Shown here piece after piece: positions 35,885 through 46,293 of a stretch of 64,000 bases of DNA. The stretch covers positions 2,976,001-3,040,000 of the forward strand of contig NC_035794.1 of the NCBI RefSeq assembly GCF_001653235.2. The letters run 5' to 3'. This stretch comes from Pochonia chlamydosporia 170 (Eukaryota; Ascomycota; Sordariomycetes; Hypocreales; Clavicipitaceae). Every line of letters starts with the position of its first letter. The first letter of the stretch is position 1. Position numbers and translations under genes: made by a program. Below the pieces are notes generated by a model. The model saw nothing but the letters and a program-made list of their open reading frames with translations, did not search any database and had not been told where the DNA came from.

Positions 35885-36327
35885 CCTAATCAGGATGAAA
35901 AACGGGTACAGATACGACGCAGGAGGGTAAAAGGTTGTCACGTTGTATGCGACTCTGCCCCGGCATGTTTATTTCCCTAATTGGCCGCACAACGTGGATC
36001 CCATTCCGCGGGTTATCTTGTCAAGATACTAGAAAATTTAGTGCATGTATTTCGCTAAACAAGTGAACGCTAGAAGATTTCTAACACATTAATCCATACA
36101 TACCATGCTTGTGGAATATTATAATACTGTAGTTAATACCTTATATTAAAGTACCTAGGCAGTATTACTCTCCTTCTATATATCTATATAGGTCGCAAGA
36201 TTATCTATACCTCTACCTTTACCTAAACTAACTTATTAGCACTATCTAAGCTATTCACGTTAGGCGTATTTAAAGAATTATTAGTCTAAGGTTTATTACC
36301 GCGTTTGCTATTAGCCTTCCATATTTG
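35885..36327. other. AT-rich intergenic DNA
   Basis: TA-rich sequence with a TACCTAGG core near 36150 and no coding signal. It leads into the decayed ORF relic that follows. Confidence 0.5.
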
Positions 36328-36910
36328 CTAGACTGGAGAGCTGTTTAGAATAGTGCCTCTAGGACTTATTTGCTGGCTAATATCGCCAAAAAAGTCAATC
36401 AGTGGATCTAGTTTTATACTTAGAAAGCTATTAGCATTAGCAATAAGTAGCTTTAAGATGCCTACGTTAAGTCTAGTCTTATTTGCTACTATATTCTCTT
36501 CTAAATTATCCCTAGCGTTAGCACTACTAACTAAAAGGCAGCTATTCTTAGAGGCATTCTCTAGCTCACCTAAGTCTGCTGTACTTATTGGTGGAGAACC
36601 TATAGTTATATCGCCTAGTTTTGCCTATAATCAGTTATAAAGACTAAGTCTAATAAAGTCTTTCTTAGTTATCCTGCAAGCGCTATAATCTAGGTTAAGA
36701 TCTACATTAATGCTGCAAATTTTAGCAATATTTTTAGCCTTAGAAGCATCGCAGGGCTTCTTAGTTTTAACGGCTAATTTAACTTAAATATTGGTCTTAA
36801 TACTAGCAGGAGTATAAAGCTTTAACACTAGTGTCCTAATAGCGCTTAATAAAGGTGCTAAGAAGCTAGAAGCTTTAGCAGGCATTAAGCTAGAGCCTCT
36901 AGTTTTAGGT
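36328..36910 (-). pseudogene. AT-rich decayed ORF relic, family unknown
   Basis: The minus strand keeps one frame over about 580 bp with only three internal stops: TAA at 36784-36786, TGA at 36631-36633 and TAG at 36625-36627. All three could arise by C-to-T or G-to-A transitions from CAA, CGA and TGG. Between them the translation is protein-like: MPAKASSFLAPLLSAIRTL, KKPCDASKAKNIAKICSINV, ITIGSPPISTADLGELENAS, and ANANSFLSIKLDPLIDFFGD. It ends at a TAG (36328). Codons are strongly A/T-ending and rich in CTA and TTA, unlike the genes around. I do not recognise the family. The pattern fits a repeat or transposon gene altered by repeat-induced point mutation. Confidence 0.45.
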
Positions 36911-37652
36911 TATTATTTAGGTTAGGTATCGCGCTCCCGCTAGATTCGGTGGGGAGAACAGCGCCTCCAGGATTCTGTCTGTAGTTGGTTAGATAATTAG
37001 TTAGTTAAGTAGTAATACTTTACTTTAATTAGTTATTTCCTTTACATTGCATAGCTATCTTGCGATAGAGTATAATCAATCTCAATGCATTTAACGATGC
37101 GCGTTGTAGTATTCAAACCTTCCAGTTGCAAGGATCGGGCTTCGTCTTGCGAAATATGAAGGCTCTGCTTAAATGGTCGTCCCGGGCAAGATGAAGACCC
37201 TTCTTCTTTGGCCTTCGTCTTGCGCTGATCTCGAATGCAGTTATACAGTCAGGACCCTCCTCTGGGGTATCTTGCTCCTGGTTGATATCTTCTGGTCCTG
37301 GGTCTATCCCGGAGGCGTCATAGCTATAATCACCAAGATGATACATTTTCAGCCCAAAGCCTTCGGCTTGTCACAAGCTTCATGACACTGGATGCAAACA
37401 ATTTCATTGCTACTTCGACTTATTCCATGTATTCACTGTCAACTTCTCAACAGTGAACCCAGCAAACATCAGTGAAATACTGAATGTGGATAGACGAAAA
37501 ACATATATAAGCAGCTGACTTCGTTCTTGGTACCTGTGATCTCTTGCCAAATCTTCTCTTAACACCGTGGACAAAAGCCCCCCGGCTCCTGAACTAGCTC
37601 CTATCATCCATCTCTTGTTACACATTTCTAGATATAGAGAACCATTGGCATC
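36911..37652. other. Intergenic, nothing supported
   Basis: About 740 bp; the left part is still AT-rich, the right part normal. A 77-codon minus-strand frame (37346-37113) has an acidic then basic profile without recognisable similarity and is not called. Confidence 0.4.
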
Positions 37653-38177
37653 ATGCTTCGGCTGCAACAACCAGGCGACAGCCCTTACTCCATGCGCCGC
37701 AACCCTCGGAACCCATCCGCGACGCAGCCGTCTCCCAGCTTCCTACAGAACCACATCAACATCTGGTGCCTCCGCCTCACACGGAACAGAGACGACCGAA
37801 ACGACCAGTGGGCATTTGCAATCTCCAGCTTCTCGAATAATAACTGGGACATAGTCCATCTTGAGAAACAGGGACGGAACTTATGCAAGCTGAACATGGT
37901 GAGCGTGGCTGTCCTGTCGCAGGAAGTAGAACGCTTCAGGCTGGTGACACTACCTGCCGAACAAAGGCCCGAAATACTACGCCTGGCAAACGAAGTGTCA
38001 CTGGATACGTGGTCCGCCGATCACCCTTCGCATGAGCATTTGCGCAAGATTTGGGACACGATGAACGATGAGTGTTGGCTGCTGGAGGAGGAGTATTATT
38101 TCGGCCTGGATACACTTGTGAGGTTGTCGAGAGAGCCTGAGAATTGGTTGGGTCTGCGAAGGATTGATTTTGAGTAG
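37653..38177 (+). CDS. Small protein of unrecognised family, member A (174 aa)
   Basis: Intronless. After a Ser/Pro/Asn-rich start of about 33 residues comes a Trp-rich core, NIWCLRLTRNRDDRNDQW, then AFAISSF, then NNWDIVHL. A C-terminal block HLRKIWDTMNDECWLLEEE, then YYFGLDTLVRL follows. No signal peptide, membrane segment or known domain is visible. It shares its core pattern ((I/V)W near the start, Asp-rich loop, WxxAxS, a second Trp, then (I/M)WD near the end) with the single-exon genes at 38823 and 51388. That conservation supports it being a real gene. The function is unknown; the setting is accessory DNA between regulators and a metabolite locus. Confidence 0.6.
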   Translation: MLRLQQPGDSPYSMRRNPRNPSATQPSPSFLQNHINIWCLRLTRNRDDRNDQWAFAISSFSNNNWDIVHLEKQGRNLCKLNMVSVAVLSQEVERFRLVTLPAEQRPEILRLANEVSLDTWSADHPSHEHLRKIWDTMNDECWLLEEEYYFGLDTLVRLSREPENWLGLRRIDFE

Positions 38178-38822
38178 GGATGGGATTGGACGATTTGAGG
38201 AGTTGCTTTTTGTCTATGATACCCTTTGTGAGGTGGTGATCTGATAGGTGTTGGGTACTTTGCTGAAGATGATTGTTTGGCTGTGTTGCTGTCAATGGAT
38301 GAATTCAGCTAAAAGGGACGCTCTTTGTTGGCCAAAGTTGCATCGGAATGTAAGAAGTACTATTTGGGCGACCGAAAGCTCCTTTGTAGCAACTCATTAC
38401 TCTTTTGCCTATTCAGGCGGTGCCATGCAAATGTAAAACTTGCTTTCAATGATGAAACGGCTCATTGTATCTTAAATTATGCAAAATCAGCAGAAAATTT
38501 GCCCCCCTCCCAAGTAATCAGGAGCTGATATATCACACTGAGCCCATGACAGACTCGGAGCATGTTCAGCCTGAGTTCGCCGAAGCTGATAAACTCAGAA
38601 TCTGAACTTGCCTACTCCGTACTCGGACTCACGCTGAACTGCGTGATTCATGAACGGCACAGTCTCTCTGGATGAATTATATCAATCACGCTAAGCTCCT
38701 AGGCTCTTTATCACCACCAACGTTGTCCGCCATTCAGCAGCGTCACAAACACATTCAGAGCAGCTCAGAAACAAAACCTCCAGCTTCACCTAGCGACACA
38801 CAAGCCCAAAGTTAGTTCTATA
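38178..38822. other. Intergenic between two members of the small-protein family
   Basis: A 645-bp gap between members A and B, which lie in the same orientation. It should hold the member B promoter. No further gene or obvious repeat was found. Confidence 0.45.
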
Positions 38823-39248
38823 ATGCCTGAAGACGAAGAAGTTGTACCGCCGTCGAAGGTATGGGTTCTCATTGCCGATGACAATGCGAGGGGCGCCGAG
38901 GAATGGGCGATTGCAATCTCGGACTTGAACGGGATACCTTGGGTGTGGTGGAAGCCCGTGACGTGGGAGGGCAAGGTTACGTTGCAACAAACTGAATTAA
39001 GGGGCGTCCCAGCAACGGTAGTGCGTCAAGAGCCAATTTGTCTTGCGGAAGAACTGCCCATTACTCAACAAGATATGTTCAAATGGAGTTCAGCATGGGT
39101 GAAAGAGCAGCGGACTGGTCAGGACTTCGTTCGGGTGATGTGGGACGAAACCTGTCGGCATTACAATGTTGAGGAGGAAGTGCGCCTTGAGGGACTAAGA
39201 AAGATGGACGCTGCCTCTCTGACATACCAAAGTAGGATACAGAGATAA
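38823..39248 (+). CDS. Small protein of unrecognised family, member B (141 aa)
   Basis: Intronless, with an acidic start (MPEDEEVV). The core reads VWVLIADDNARGAEEW, then AIAISDLNGIPWVWW, corresponding to the IW...W..AIS...W pattern of members A and C. The C-terminal block FVRVMWDETCRHYNVEEE, then LEGLRKMD corresponds to the IWD block of the siblings. It has no signal peptide, membrane helix or catalytic motif that I can name. It lies 645 bp downstream of member A in the same orientation, which suggests tandem duplication followed by strong divergence. Confidence 0.6.
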   Translation: MPEDEEVVPPSKVWVLIADDNARGAEEWAIAISDLNGIPWVWWKPVTWEGKVTLQQTELRGVPATVVRQEPICLAEELPITQQDMFKWSSAWVKEQRTGQDFVRVMWDETCRHYNVEEEVRLEGLRKMDAASLTYQSRIQR

Positions 39249-40001
39249 CTTGCTGACATGGGCCTTTGTATCATAAGGACGTATTGTATAGGAAGGAAGT
39301 TAGAAATTAATAATGATTGATATCCGCTATTCGACCATCTTAAAACATTCAACTAAATAATCCAAATATAATTTTGCTATTATGTTTACAGAGAGCTTGC
39401 GCTGTCCAAAAGTGGCGAACGTTTCCTCATGTGGAATGAGCCAGCAGGTACATTGATCAAGCAAATTTCTCAGCAATTTACAAATGCGTCATCGTTAGAA
39501 TGAAGACCTGTCCATCCATTTATGCCAAAAGAACACGTCGTAGATGTCCTATGTGATGGCGAAGTCCAAGAACCTGGCGGAAAAATGCTGCCGTTGTACG
39601 CATGGAGCCGCCTCTACTGTCTTGTAACATTTGGAGCATATCCCACGATCCCATAAGAGCCATTAACGAGACCAAACCCAGTCCAGTCCCATGTCAGGGC
39701 GACCACTTGCCTTTGTACGAAGTCAGAATGCGCGCAAGTCATGTGGCGATCCCTTGAAGACAGACCACAGGCGTCGGCGCCGCGCTGATAACCGGCTAGC
39801 GTTGTCCTCCCAAACTATTCAAGAGGTGTCGCGTATGGCATAGTGGACTCTGGTATTTCGAGGGTCGTCCGCGCATATTTCGACGTAGTCAAATGTTTGG
39901 AGCTTTAGTTGCCATTCTGCCTATGGCCAAGATGTGTGGCCCGTAAATAATTAGAACCCGGGCTACGGGCCGTTTCATGAACACACTCCAAACCTTGAAA
40001 G
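39249..40001. other. Intergenic, nothing supported
   Basis: A 753-bp gap between convergent genes (member B and the next regulator). No coding, RNA or repeat signal was found. Confidence 0.45.
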
Positions 40002-42231
40002 CTACGGCTGTTCGCCCATATATGCCACATCGTACATGGGCCAATTATCACCCATCCATCCCATCAGCTCGTCGTAGAGCATATTATTTTCTCCCACCTG
40101 CGCAGAAAACTGCTCAATTTCTTGCGTAAGTTGCTGTTGCTGTTGAGGGAGTAGGTACGACTCAGCGACCTCAACGTCATATTGGCACACCGAAGGAGCT
40201 GTCGTCAATTTGCCAGCTAATGCCTGAAGTTCCCTTAGAATGTCCGCCAGAGATGCTGGATCATCAGTGTCAGGCGGGAAAGTCTCGGCCTCCCTCTGAA
40301 TAGCAAACTCGATATCTCGGTTGTCAGCCTCGATTTGCTCGGGGGATATTTCGTGGGACAAAACCAGGTTTCCAAGGATAATGCAGATGCCGGCATTAAA
40401 GATGTAATGGCCGATAGGATGCAGCATCATTCGCCGACCGACAAGACCCGCGGCAAGTCGTATATTTCGTCTTCCAGCGGCGACGCAACGCTTTAAATGC
40501 TCAAACTGGGAGCTTGGTCGAGGCGGAGGAGATTGGACGCGACAACTTGCCAATCTCGTCTCAATAGCCGAATAGAAATACGGCCGTAGCGCGACTATGA
40601 AAAGCTGATTGCGCCTCATATGTAGCAGGGAACATGCCACGTCGTTACTCGTACCGTCTTTGGAGAGCTGTAGCTCTGGTGGAAGGCTATGCTTCCATGC
40701 CTCTAGTTTTTGGATGGTATGCTCAGGTTCTAGGTCGTTGGTTCTAGCTCCTGCTTTGTGATGGGTATTCTTGACAACATGGCCGGAGATGCGCGACAGT
40801 TCTACATGGGCTCGCAAGCCTGCTGCAGGAGGCAAGGAGCTGCAATAAAGTTAGCCAATTCATGGACGTATATCACGCGGACCGAGCAGGAATCTGAAGG
40901 CATTTGACTCACGGAGCGTTTTCTGGAAGAGGTAGGTGAATATCATCATCGGAAATCGAGTGAGGTCGTCCCAATAGGCAACTTAACCATCTGTCCACGA
41001 TGTAGGTAGACCAGAATATTCTCTTGCTTCGCTCATCAGCCCACAACCTATGAGCACCCAATGCGATGCTAAGGTGGATTGCAGTAGTAATGCACATGTA
41101 TGCAGCATCCTGTGCACATATCTCGATCAAGTACAAAGCTAGCATGCCCAGTGCAGCAACATCCTTGATGGTGCGCCCTTTGACATTCAAGGGATTACCT
41201 GCAAGCATGTTGGCCCGGGCATAATATTGATCCCCTGTTGTCAGATCACAGAACTCCTGACTCTCCTGGTCCCGGGGCCTCCACAATGCTGCAGCCTCAG
41301 AGACCAAAGCCAAGCCTGCGTTGTAGAACGCCAAATATCGATACTCGATTGCATCCCCCGCCGGCATCATAGATAAGGGTGGACGAGCTGGAAGAGTCTC
41401 CAAATCTCCCCACCAGTAGATACCGCCGCTTGGCCAGTTTCCTGGCCCATCTTGAACAATGTCCCGCAGCATTGCCATTCCAGCAGTAAGAGTAGCATCG
41501 GAGGGTAGCCAAAACGGGTTGACGGCCAAATCTTTGAGCGGGGGATAGTCGTATATAGGATGCCCTAGATTGGAGAGAGCTTGTTCGGTAGAGAGCGCAG
41601 GCTGATCTTGCTGTGCCAAGAGAATTGCCGCAGTCAGACGTTCTTTGAGATGGCCGAGGAATGCCGCGCCACTGCTCTCACCCAAGTAGCGACCGATGCC
41701 ATCGGAGTCCTCAAACAGACGAGCTGGCGTCCCTATGCCTTGGCTCTCTGATGGCTCCAATTTAGTAAGAATGCCGTCAGGGGACTCCTCGCTGGCGGAG
41801 ATCTTCAACTGAGAAGCGTCAAGCAATCTTGATGTTGATGGCGAAACCTCTGAGTCGGTACCAAATCGTCCGATACTTTGTTGCCTCTCATGATCGAGGA
41901 GGCCCTCTGCAAGCAGTTTCTCAAAAATGTCCACTTTTCGTCTCAACTCTTCCAGTTCAGTCCGAGGCACTGATACCTTGTCGACGATGACTGGATAGAC
42001 GCAATCGCGGGAATTTGAGGCGCACAACATGCATGGTGAACCACCAGAGCATTTGACTTTCCGGGTATTGCACTCATTGCACCTATCAATCACACGTTAC
42101 GATGACTGCTCGTCTCTGCGAATGGGGAAGACCTACGCTTGGGCAACCCGTTTGCGTAGATCGGGTGGCACCCTGCGACGTGAGTTGACTGGGAGCCGCG
42201 CAGGCGGGCGATTATTTAGGCGATTTGGCAT
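40002..42231 (-). CDS. Zn2Cys6 transcription factor with fungal_trans domain
   Basis: Exons 42231-42137, 42082-40913 and 40839-40002; introns of 54 and 73 nt. The product is 700 aa. Intron 1 lies just before the zinc cluster: exon 1 ends RRRVPPDLRKRVAQ|A and exon 2 opens with CNECNTRKVKCSGGSPC, then MLCASNSRDC, a C-x2-C-x6-C-x5-C-x2-C-x6-C cluster. An ELRRKVDIFEKLL dimerisation-type coil follows. The middle-homology (PF04082-type) region includes YYARANMLAGNPLNVKG, AIHLSIALGAHR and SKRIFWSTYIVDRWLSCLLGRP. A Gln-rich patch (LLPQQQQQL) and a possible C-terminal activation region end the protein. It belongs to a different subfamily from the four paralogues at 24-36 kb. It could control the oxygenase to its right, but nothing proves it. 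Confidence 0.85.
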
Positions 42232-43999
42232 AGGCTTGAGACTCAGTCAATGGCAAAGGAACAATGGCAGTGTTTCGACGGGCGACGAGCAGTGAACAAC
42301 TCTGCGTTCTTTGCTCTTGGATGAGTACCAACGTGAGGTGGATGACTGGGCAACTCTCCTCCATTTTCGGAGTCCATCAATCACACATGCATGTGCACTT
42401 GACTTTCTTGGTATTGCAAGTCGTAGCCCCACATTTTCCCCAAAAAAGGATCAATTGATGTCTGGCGCTGATAAATCTTGCGGATGTCGCCATCAAACAT
42501 TACCATGTCAGGTGCAACTGGGAGCACTTGAGGTGTTCATAATTGGCAATACACACATTTGATTGAGTTGCATTGCTGTTGGTCGTGCTACGTATGGACG
42601 GTCGGACCCCGAAAACCGAAACTAGAATCAACCAAGTCCAAGTGTAAGAGGCTCTTGCTTAGGACAATAACACGAATCCTCACAAAAAGTCGCATAGGTC
42701 CAGAGGATATCTAACAACTGATAAGGTTCAATGGCATATTGCAGCTGCTTCAAAATTGGGATGAGGAGGCGATTCGTTGCCTTGCCTGCTGTTGCCAATG
42801 CTTGTGCTCACAAGGCATAACCCTAACCCTATTATCAAAGACGACACAACTATTTTCAGGGTTGTACAACATGGAACAACAAACTTGCTGTAGGCGTCAA
42901 CCAATAAGACTATACAGGGTCCCAAAAGACAACCTCTTTGCTGGCGCAAGCCTAGAACGTGATACAGCGACCAAGTTGTCATGATCTGCCCAGTCATTCC
43001 TCAAGTAATGCCCGTCAAAAGGTTATACAAGATGTATTTGCTCACTGGTTTCTTAGAACTAGCTAGAATTACTTCCAGATTAAGGCGAAGGATAAGAGTA
43101 CAGGAACTGTTGTTCGGTCATCTGTGCAGAATACCAAGCTTGAAGCGTTTGACACCAGAAGCTGTCAGTGTTTCTCGGAGGCGGGAGGTTCCAATTTATG
43201 AAACTAATGTAGCTTTTCTAAGAGGAAGAGTGCCCTATTGGATAGTTTTCAGTAACTTGTCCCCCAACTCTTGCCTATCGGACCGTCGGTGGAACTCAAG
43301 GTTGCCAAAAGGGGTCTACAAAACACGATTTTCACCAATCCTGGGGATTCGTGTTATTCGACCAAGGAAACATATTCACGTAGTTATTAGAACCGTGGCA
43401 GGAGTTCTTTGAGTCCGTTACCTTGATCATTTGACTCAATAGATCTCGATGTTGAGTTTGGGTTTCCCCATCAAGCAGTCAACTGGGTCAAGAGATCCAA
43501 ATCCCGTTCTGCACTAGTCAAGTCAAGAGGTGGCGAAACGTCATTTCGGGGAGATGCTGATGCAAAAGTCCCCGAGATGGGGCGTGAACGATGCGGGGTT
43601 CCGAAGCGGAGTGCGATATATCAACATGTCATCTGTCATATGGCGCTTTAGAATTGATGAGGGGTCCGGACCGAGGATTTCATGAAACGGTCTGACACCA
43701 TCACTTACCTCTCAGTACGCAGACGAACCTATTCAAACCCTTGCTTGGAATGGCAGCATCACATGCGAAAGGCGAGATTGGAAGGGCGATTGATGCGCAA
43801 ATGACCAGCGCCACACGACTTATCATTTGAGATGTGCCTTGGCCAGCTCGGCTAGACAAAAACTTGGACGTCTTAGTCTTAATGTCTCAGGTCGACGGCG
43901 GTGCGTGTGAAGTTATGCACTGATACTTAAGTAAGACGATATTACAAGAGAGTTCCTCCATTACTTCACGACATGGCATTACATAAATAATTCGCAGCA
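42232..43999. other. 1.8 kb intergenic, divergent promoters
   Basis: This region lies between the divergent regulator (minus) and the oxygenase (plus). Reading frames in it show no recognisable protein. It includes a two-unit telomere-like AACCCTAACCCT near 42820, too short to mean much. Confidence 0.45.
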
Positions 44000-45587
44000 A
44001 TGGTGGTAGCAAAAAATACCAAAGGCAATCGACAAGAGTACCATTATTGGGACTATACGTTCCAATGGACCGAAAAACATCTTCCAGCGAGCGAGCTCGA
44101 ACCTTGGATTCATCGATGTGACGCTCTTGCTGATGACTGTACTGAGATTCTTGATGAATTGTCCAAATCTCAACCCGATGGTGGCAGCTTGTCAAAGAAA
44201 GACCGTTACGCGCTGTTGCGCCATCATCACCAAGACGAACCTAAGCTCACTGAGCTCTGGCAGGAAGTAAACACAGTTCCAGATTGGGTGGACTGGGCGC
44301 AGATCCAACGCGGTCAAGACATATATTGGCGGTATTTTGTTGCGATTACCAATGCGGTATGGAGTAAATCCTCTTTCTTGCTGAAATAGAAAAGATGAAA
44401 TGCTAATACAGCTTAGCTCACTTATCAAAGCTTACTTGGCGGCCTGTATGCAATCCCATCCGCGCCGAGGTGAAAGTGCAATCACTGACGTAACGAACAC
44501 AGAGGCGCCATCCGCGTTGGAGAAACCATCGCTCGAACCGGGGGCTTCGGTACCAAGGTCGTCCGCAGAAGGTTGCTGGAAACCATGCAATATGTTCTCC
44601 AAGTCAACAGTACTGCGGAGGGCATGAAGCCCGGAGGACAAGGACATCTTGCATGTGTTCGAGTCCGCCTACTCCATTCTGCGGTCCGTCTAAAGATCAT
44701 GGGCCTTGTCAAAGAAGACCCTTCCTACTACGACGTCGCGAAATACGGCCTTCCCATTAACGACCTAGACTCTTTTGGTACAATCCATACGTTCAGTACC
44801 ACTGTTATTTGGCTGGGGCTTCCACGCCAAGGCATCTACCTGAGCAATCAGGAGGTGGAGGATTACATTGCACTATGGCGACTCGTTGCCTTTTATATGG
44901 GCGTTCCCACGGCGCCGTTTGAGACAGTTGCTAGAGCGAAGGTCATGTGCGAGACTTTGCTCATCAACGAGTTTGCACCCAGTGATACTGGAAGATTGCT
45001 AGCGAGAAACATGGTGATTGGCTTGGAGAATACGGCGCCTACTTATGCATCCAAGGAGTATATGGACGCTATGTCACGCCTTCTAAATGGCGATCAACTC
45101 TCCGATGAGTTGCATATTCCCAAATCAAGCATGTATTACCGGTTGTTGATGTGGGGATATTGTTTCTGGGTTCAACTCCACGCCAAAACGCTTCCCAAGA
45201 TATCATTTATTGACCGGTATTTGATTTCGGTATGTCTTCATGCGAACTTTGATGATTTGGGCTCTGCATCTGACTACTGGCATTTAGCATCGTCGCAAGT
45301 TTGCCTGGGACTATTTAATGAACGAGAACAATGGCCTGGGTAAAGAGACTGTCTTTGACTTCAAGTACATTCCCACCCTTCGGGGAATGACACGCCAAGG
45401 GCAACGCAAGAGCTATACATTTAAGCGACCAGGTGTTGAGTTGCTATCATACATGGGGCTTGTCTCAGCTTTCATGTTCTCTGTCTGTCTAAGTGGTTGC
45501 ATTTATGTGCTGGTTAAAAGCCTGCCTACACCACATCTGGTCAGAATAGGACTCCTTAAATTGCTTGACTTGAGCCAGGTCCAATGA
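44000..45587 (+). CDS. mpaB/Lcp-type (DUF2236) heme oxygenase family protein
   Basis: Four exons: 44000-44356, 44417-44445, 44503-45229 and 45288-45587. Introns are 60, 57 and 58 nt; the 29-nt exon 2 was placed by restoring the family motif. The product is 470 aa. Motifs in order are YHYWDYTFQW, PDWVDWAQIQRGQD, RYFVAITNA|LTYQSLLGGL|GAIRVGET, TGGFGTKVVRRRLLETMQY, GMKPGGQGHLACVRVRLLHSAVR, and the C-terminal HRRKFAWDYL and FDFKYIPTLRG. A hydrophobic helix near the end (GLVSAFMFSVCLSGCIYVLV) suggests membrane anchoring. The family includes rubber oxygenase Lcp and MpaB, an ER-bound oxygenase that cleaves the farnesyl side chain in mycophenolic acid synthesis. An oxidative cleavage role for a lipid or polyketide is an inference. 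No lesion is seen. Confidence 0.8.
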
Positions 45588-46293
45588 GATCTAATGAAAT
45601 TCTATGGATAGTATACTTTCATCTGAGCCTATAAGTGATTTCTCATTCATTGACGAGAAATTTGCCGGGCTGCGGTTTATGTGCTGGCGATGCGTCGGCT
45701 GCTGCAATTATGCACTGAGATCTTCACACGCCTAATTAAAGCTGACATTTCGTGTGCAACGACGCGGAGTACTGCATGTTTATTTGTTCATTGAAGGTCC
45801 CCCGGCCTATAGGTAGTGCCCGCACGAAACAGAAGAACCGATCCTACTTGGCAGATCGTACTGCCGGCATCGATTCTCCTCCAAAGAGTCTGTCAGTGCA
45901 TATTTTGACTGCACGTATTCGTGTCGCCGTCTATCTTGCCTTGTCATCCATCGCCGCTACTGTGTTTCGGTCTTTCAGATCATCCACCAGACATCATCAC
46001 AATCATCACAGTAGCGCCCAGGGCCCTTGTAAAGTCAGTCGGGGTGTAGCCACACAGTGACGCATACCCAGCATCGGGCATTTCGCCCAAGTGGAGTGTC
46101 AGCATGCTGACGTGAGAGTTAGCTTCGCCGCTTCTTTGGAGTATTGGCGTCGCATTGGATGACCCGTTTGGTGGTAGTTGAGAACATTTGTAAATTATTT
46201 ATACTCGCGCGTTCCCGGAAGTTAAAACCCTATCCGGGAGACGAACGAAAGAAAACAAAAGGCTAACCCCGTGATATATTAAGGAAATATAAA
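45588..46293. other. Intergenic, promoter of the ligase
   Basis: A 706-bp gap between two genes in the same orientation. Nothing else is supported. Confidence 0.45.

Noticed and set aside
37113..37346. 77-codon minus-strand frame with acidic and basic halves
   Set aside because: No recognisable similarity, no relation to the small-protein family next to it, and adjacent to AT-rich relic DNA.
42815..42835. Telomere-like AACCCTAACCCT
   Set aside because: Only two units of the repeat; expected by chance in 64 kb and not an interstitial telomere array.
44446..44502. Possible 33-nt intron (44470-44502) in the mpaB-type gene
   Set aside because: A donor at 44446 gives a normal 57-nt intron and restores the family sequence SLLGG-L-GAIRV; the 33-nt alternative adds nine residues foreign to the family.
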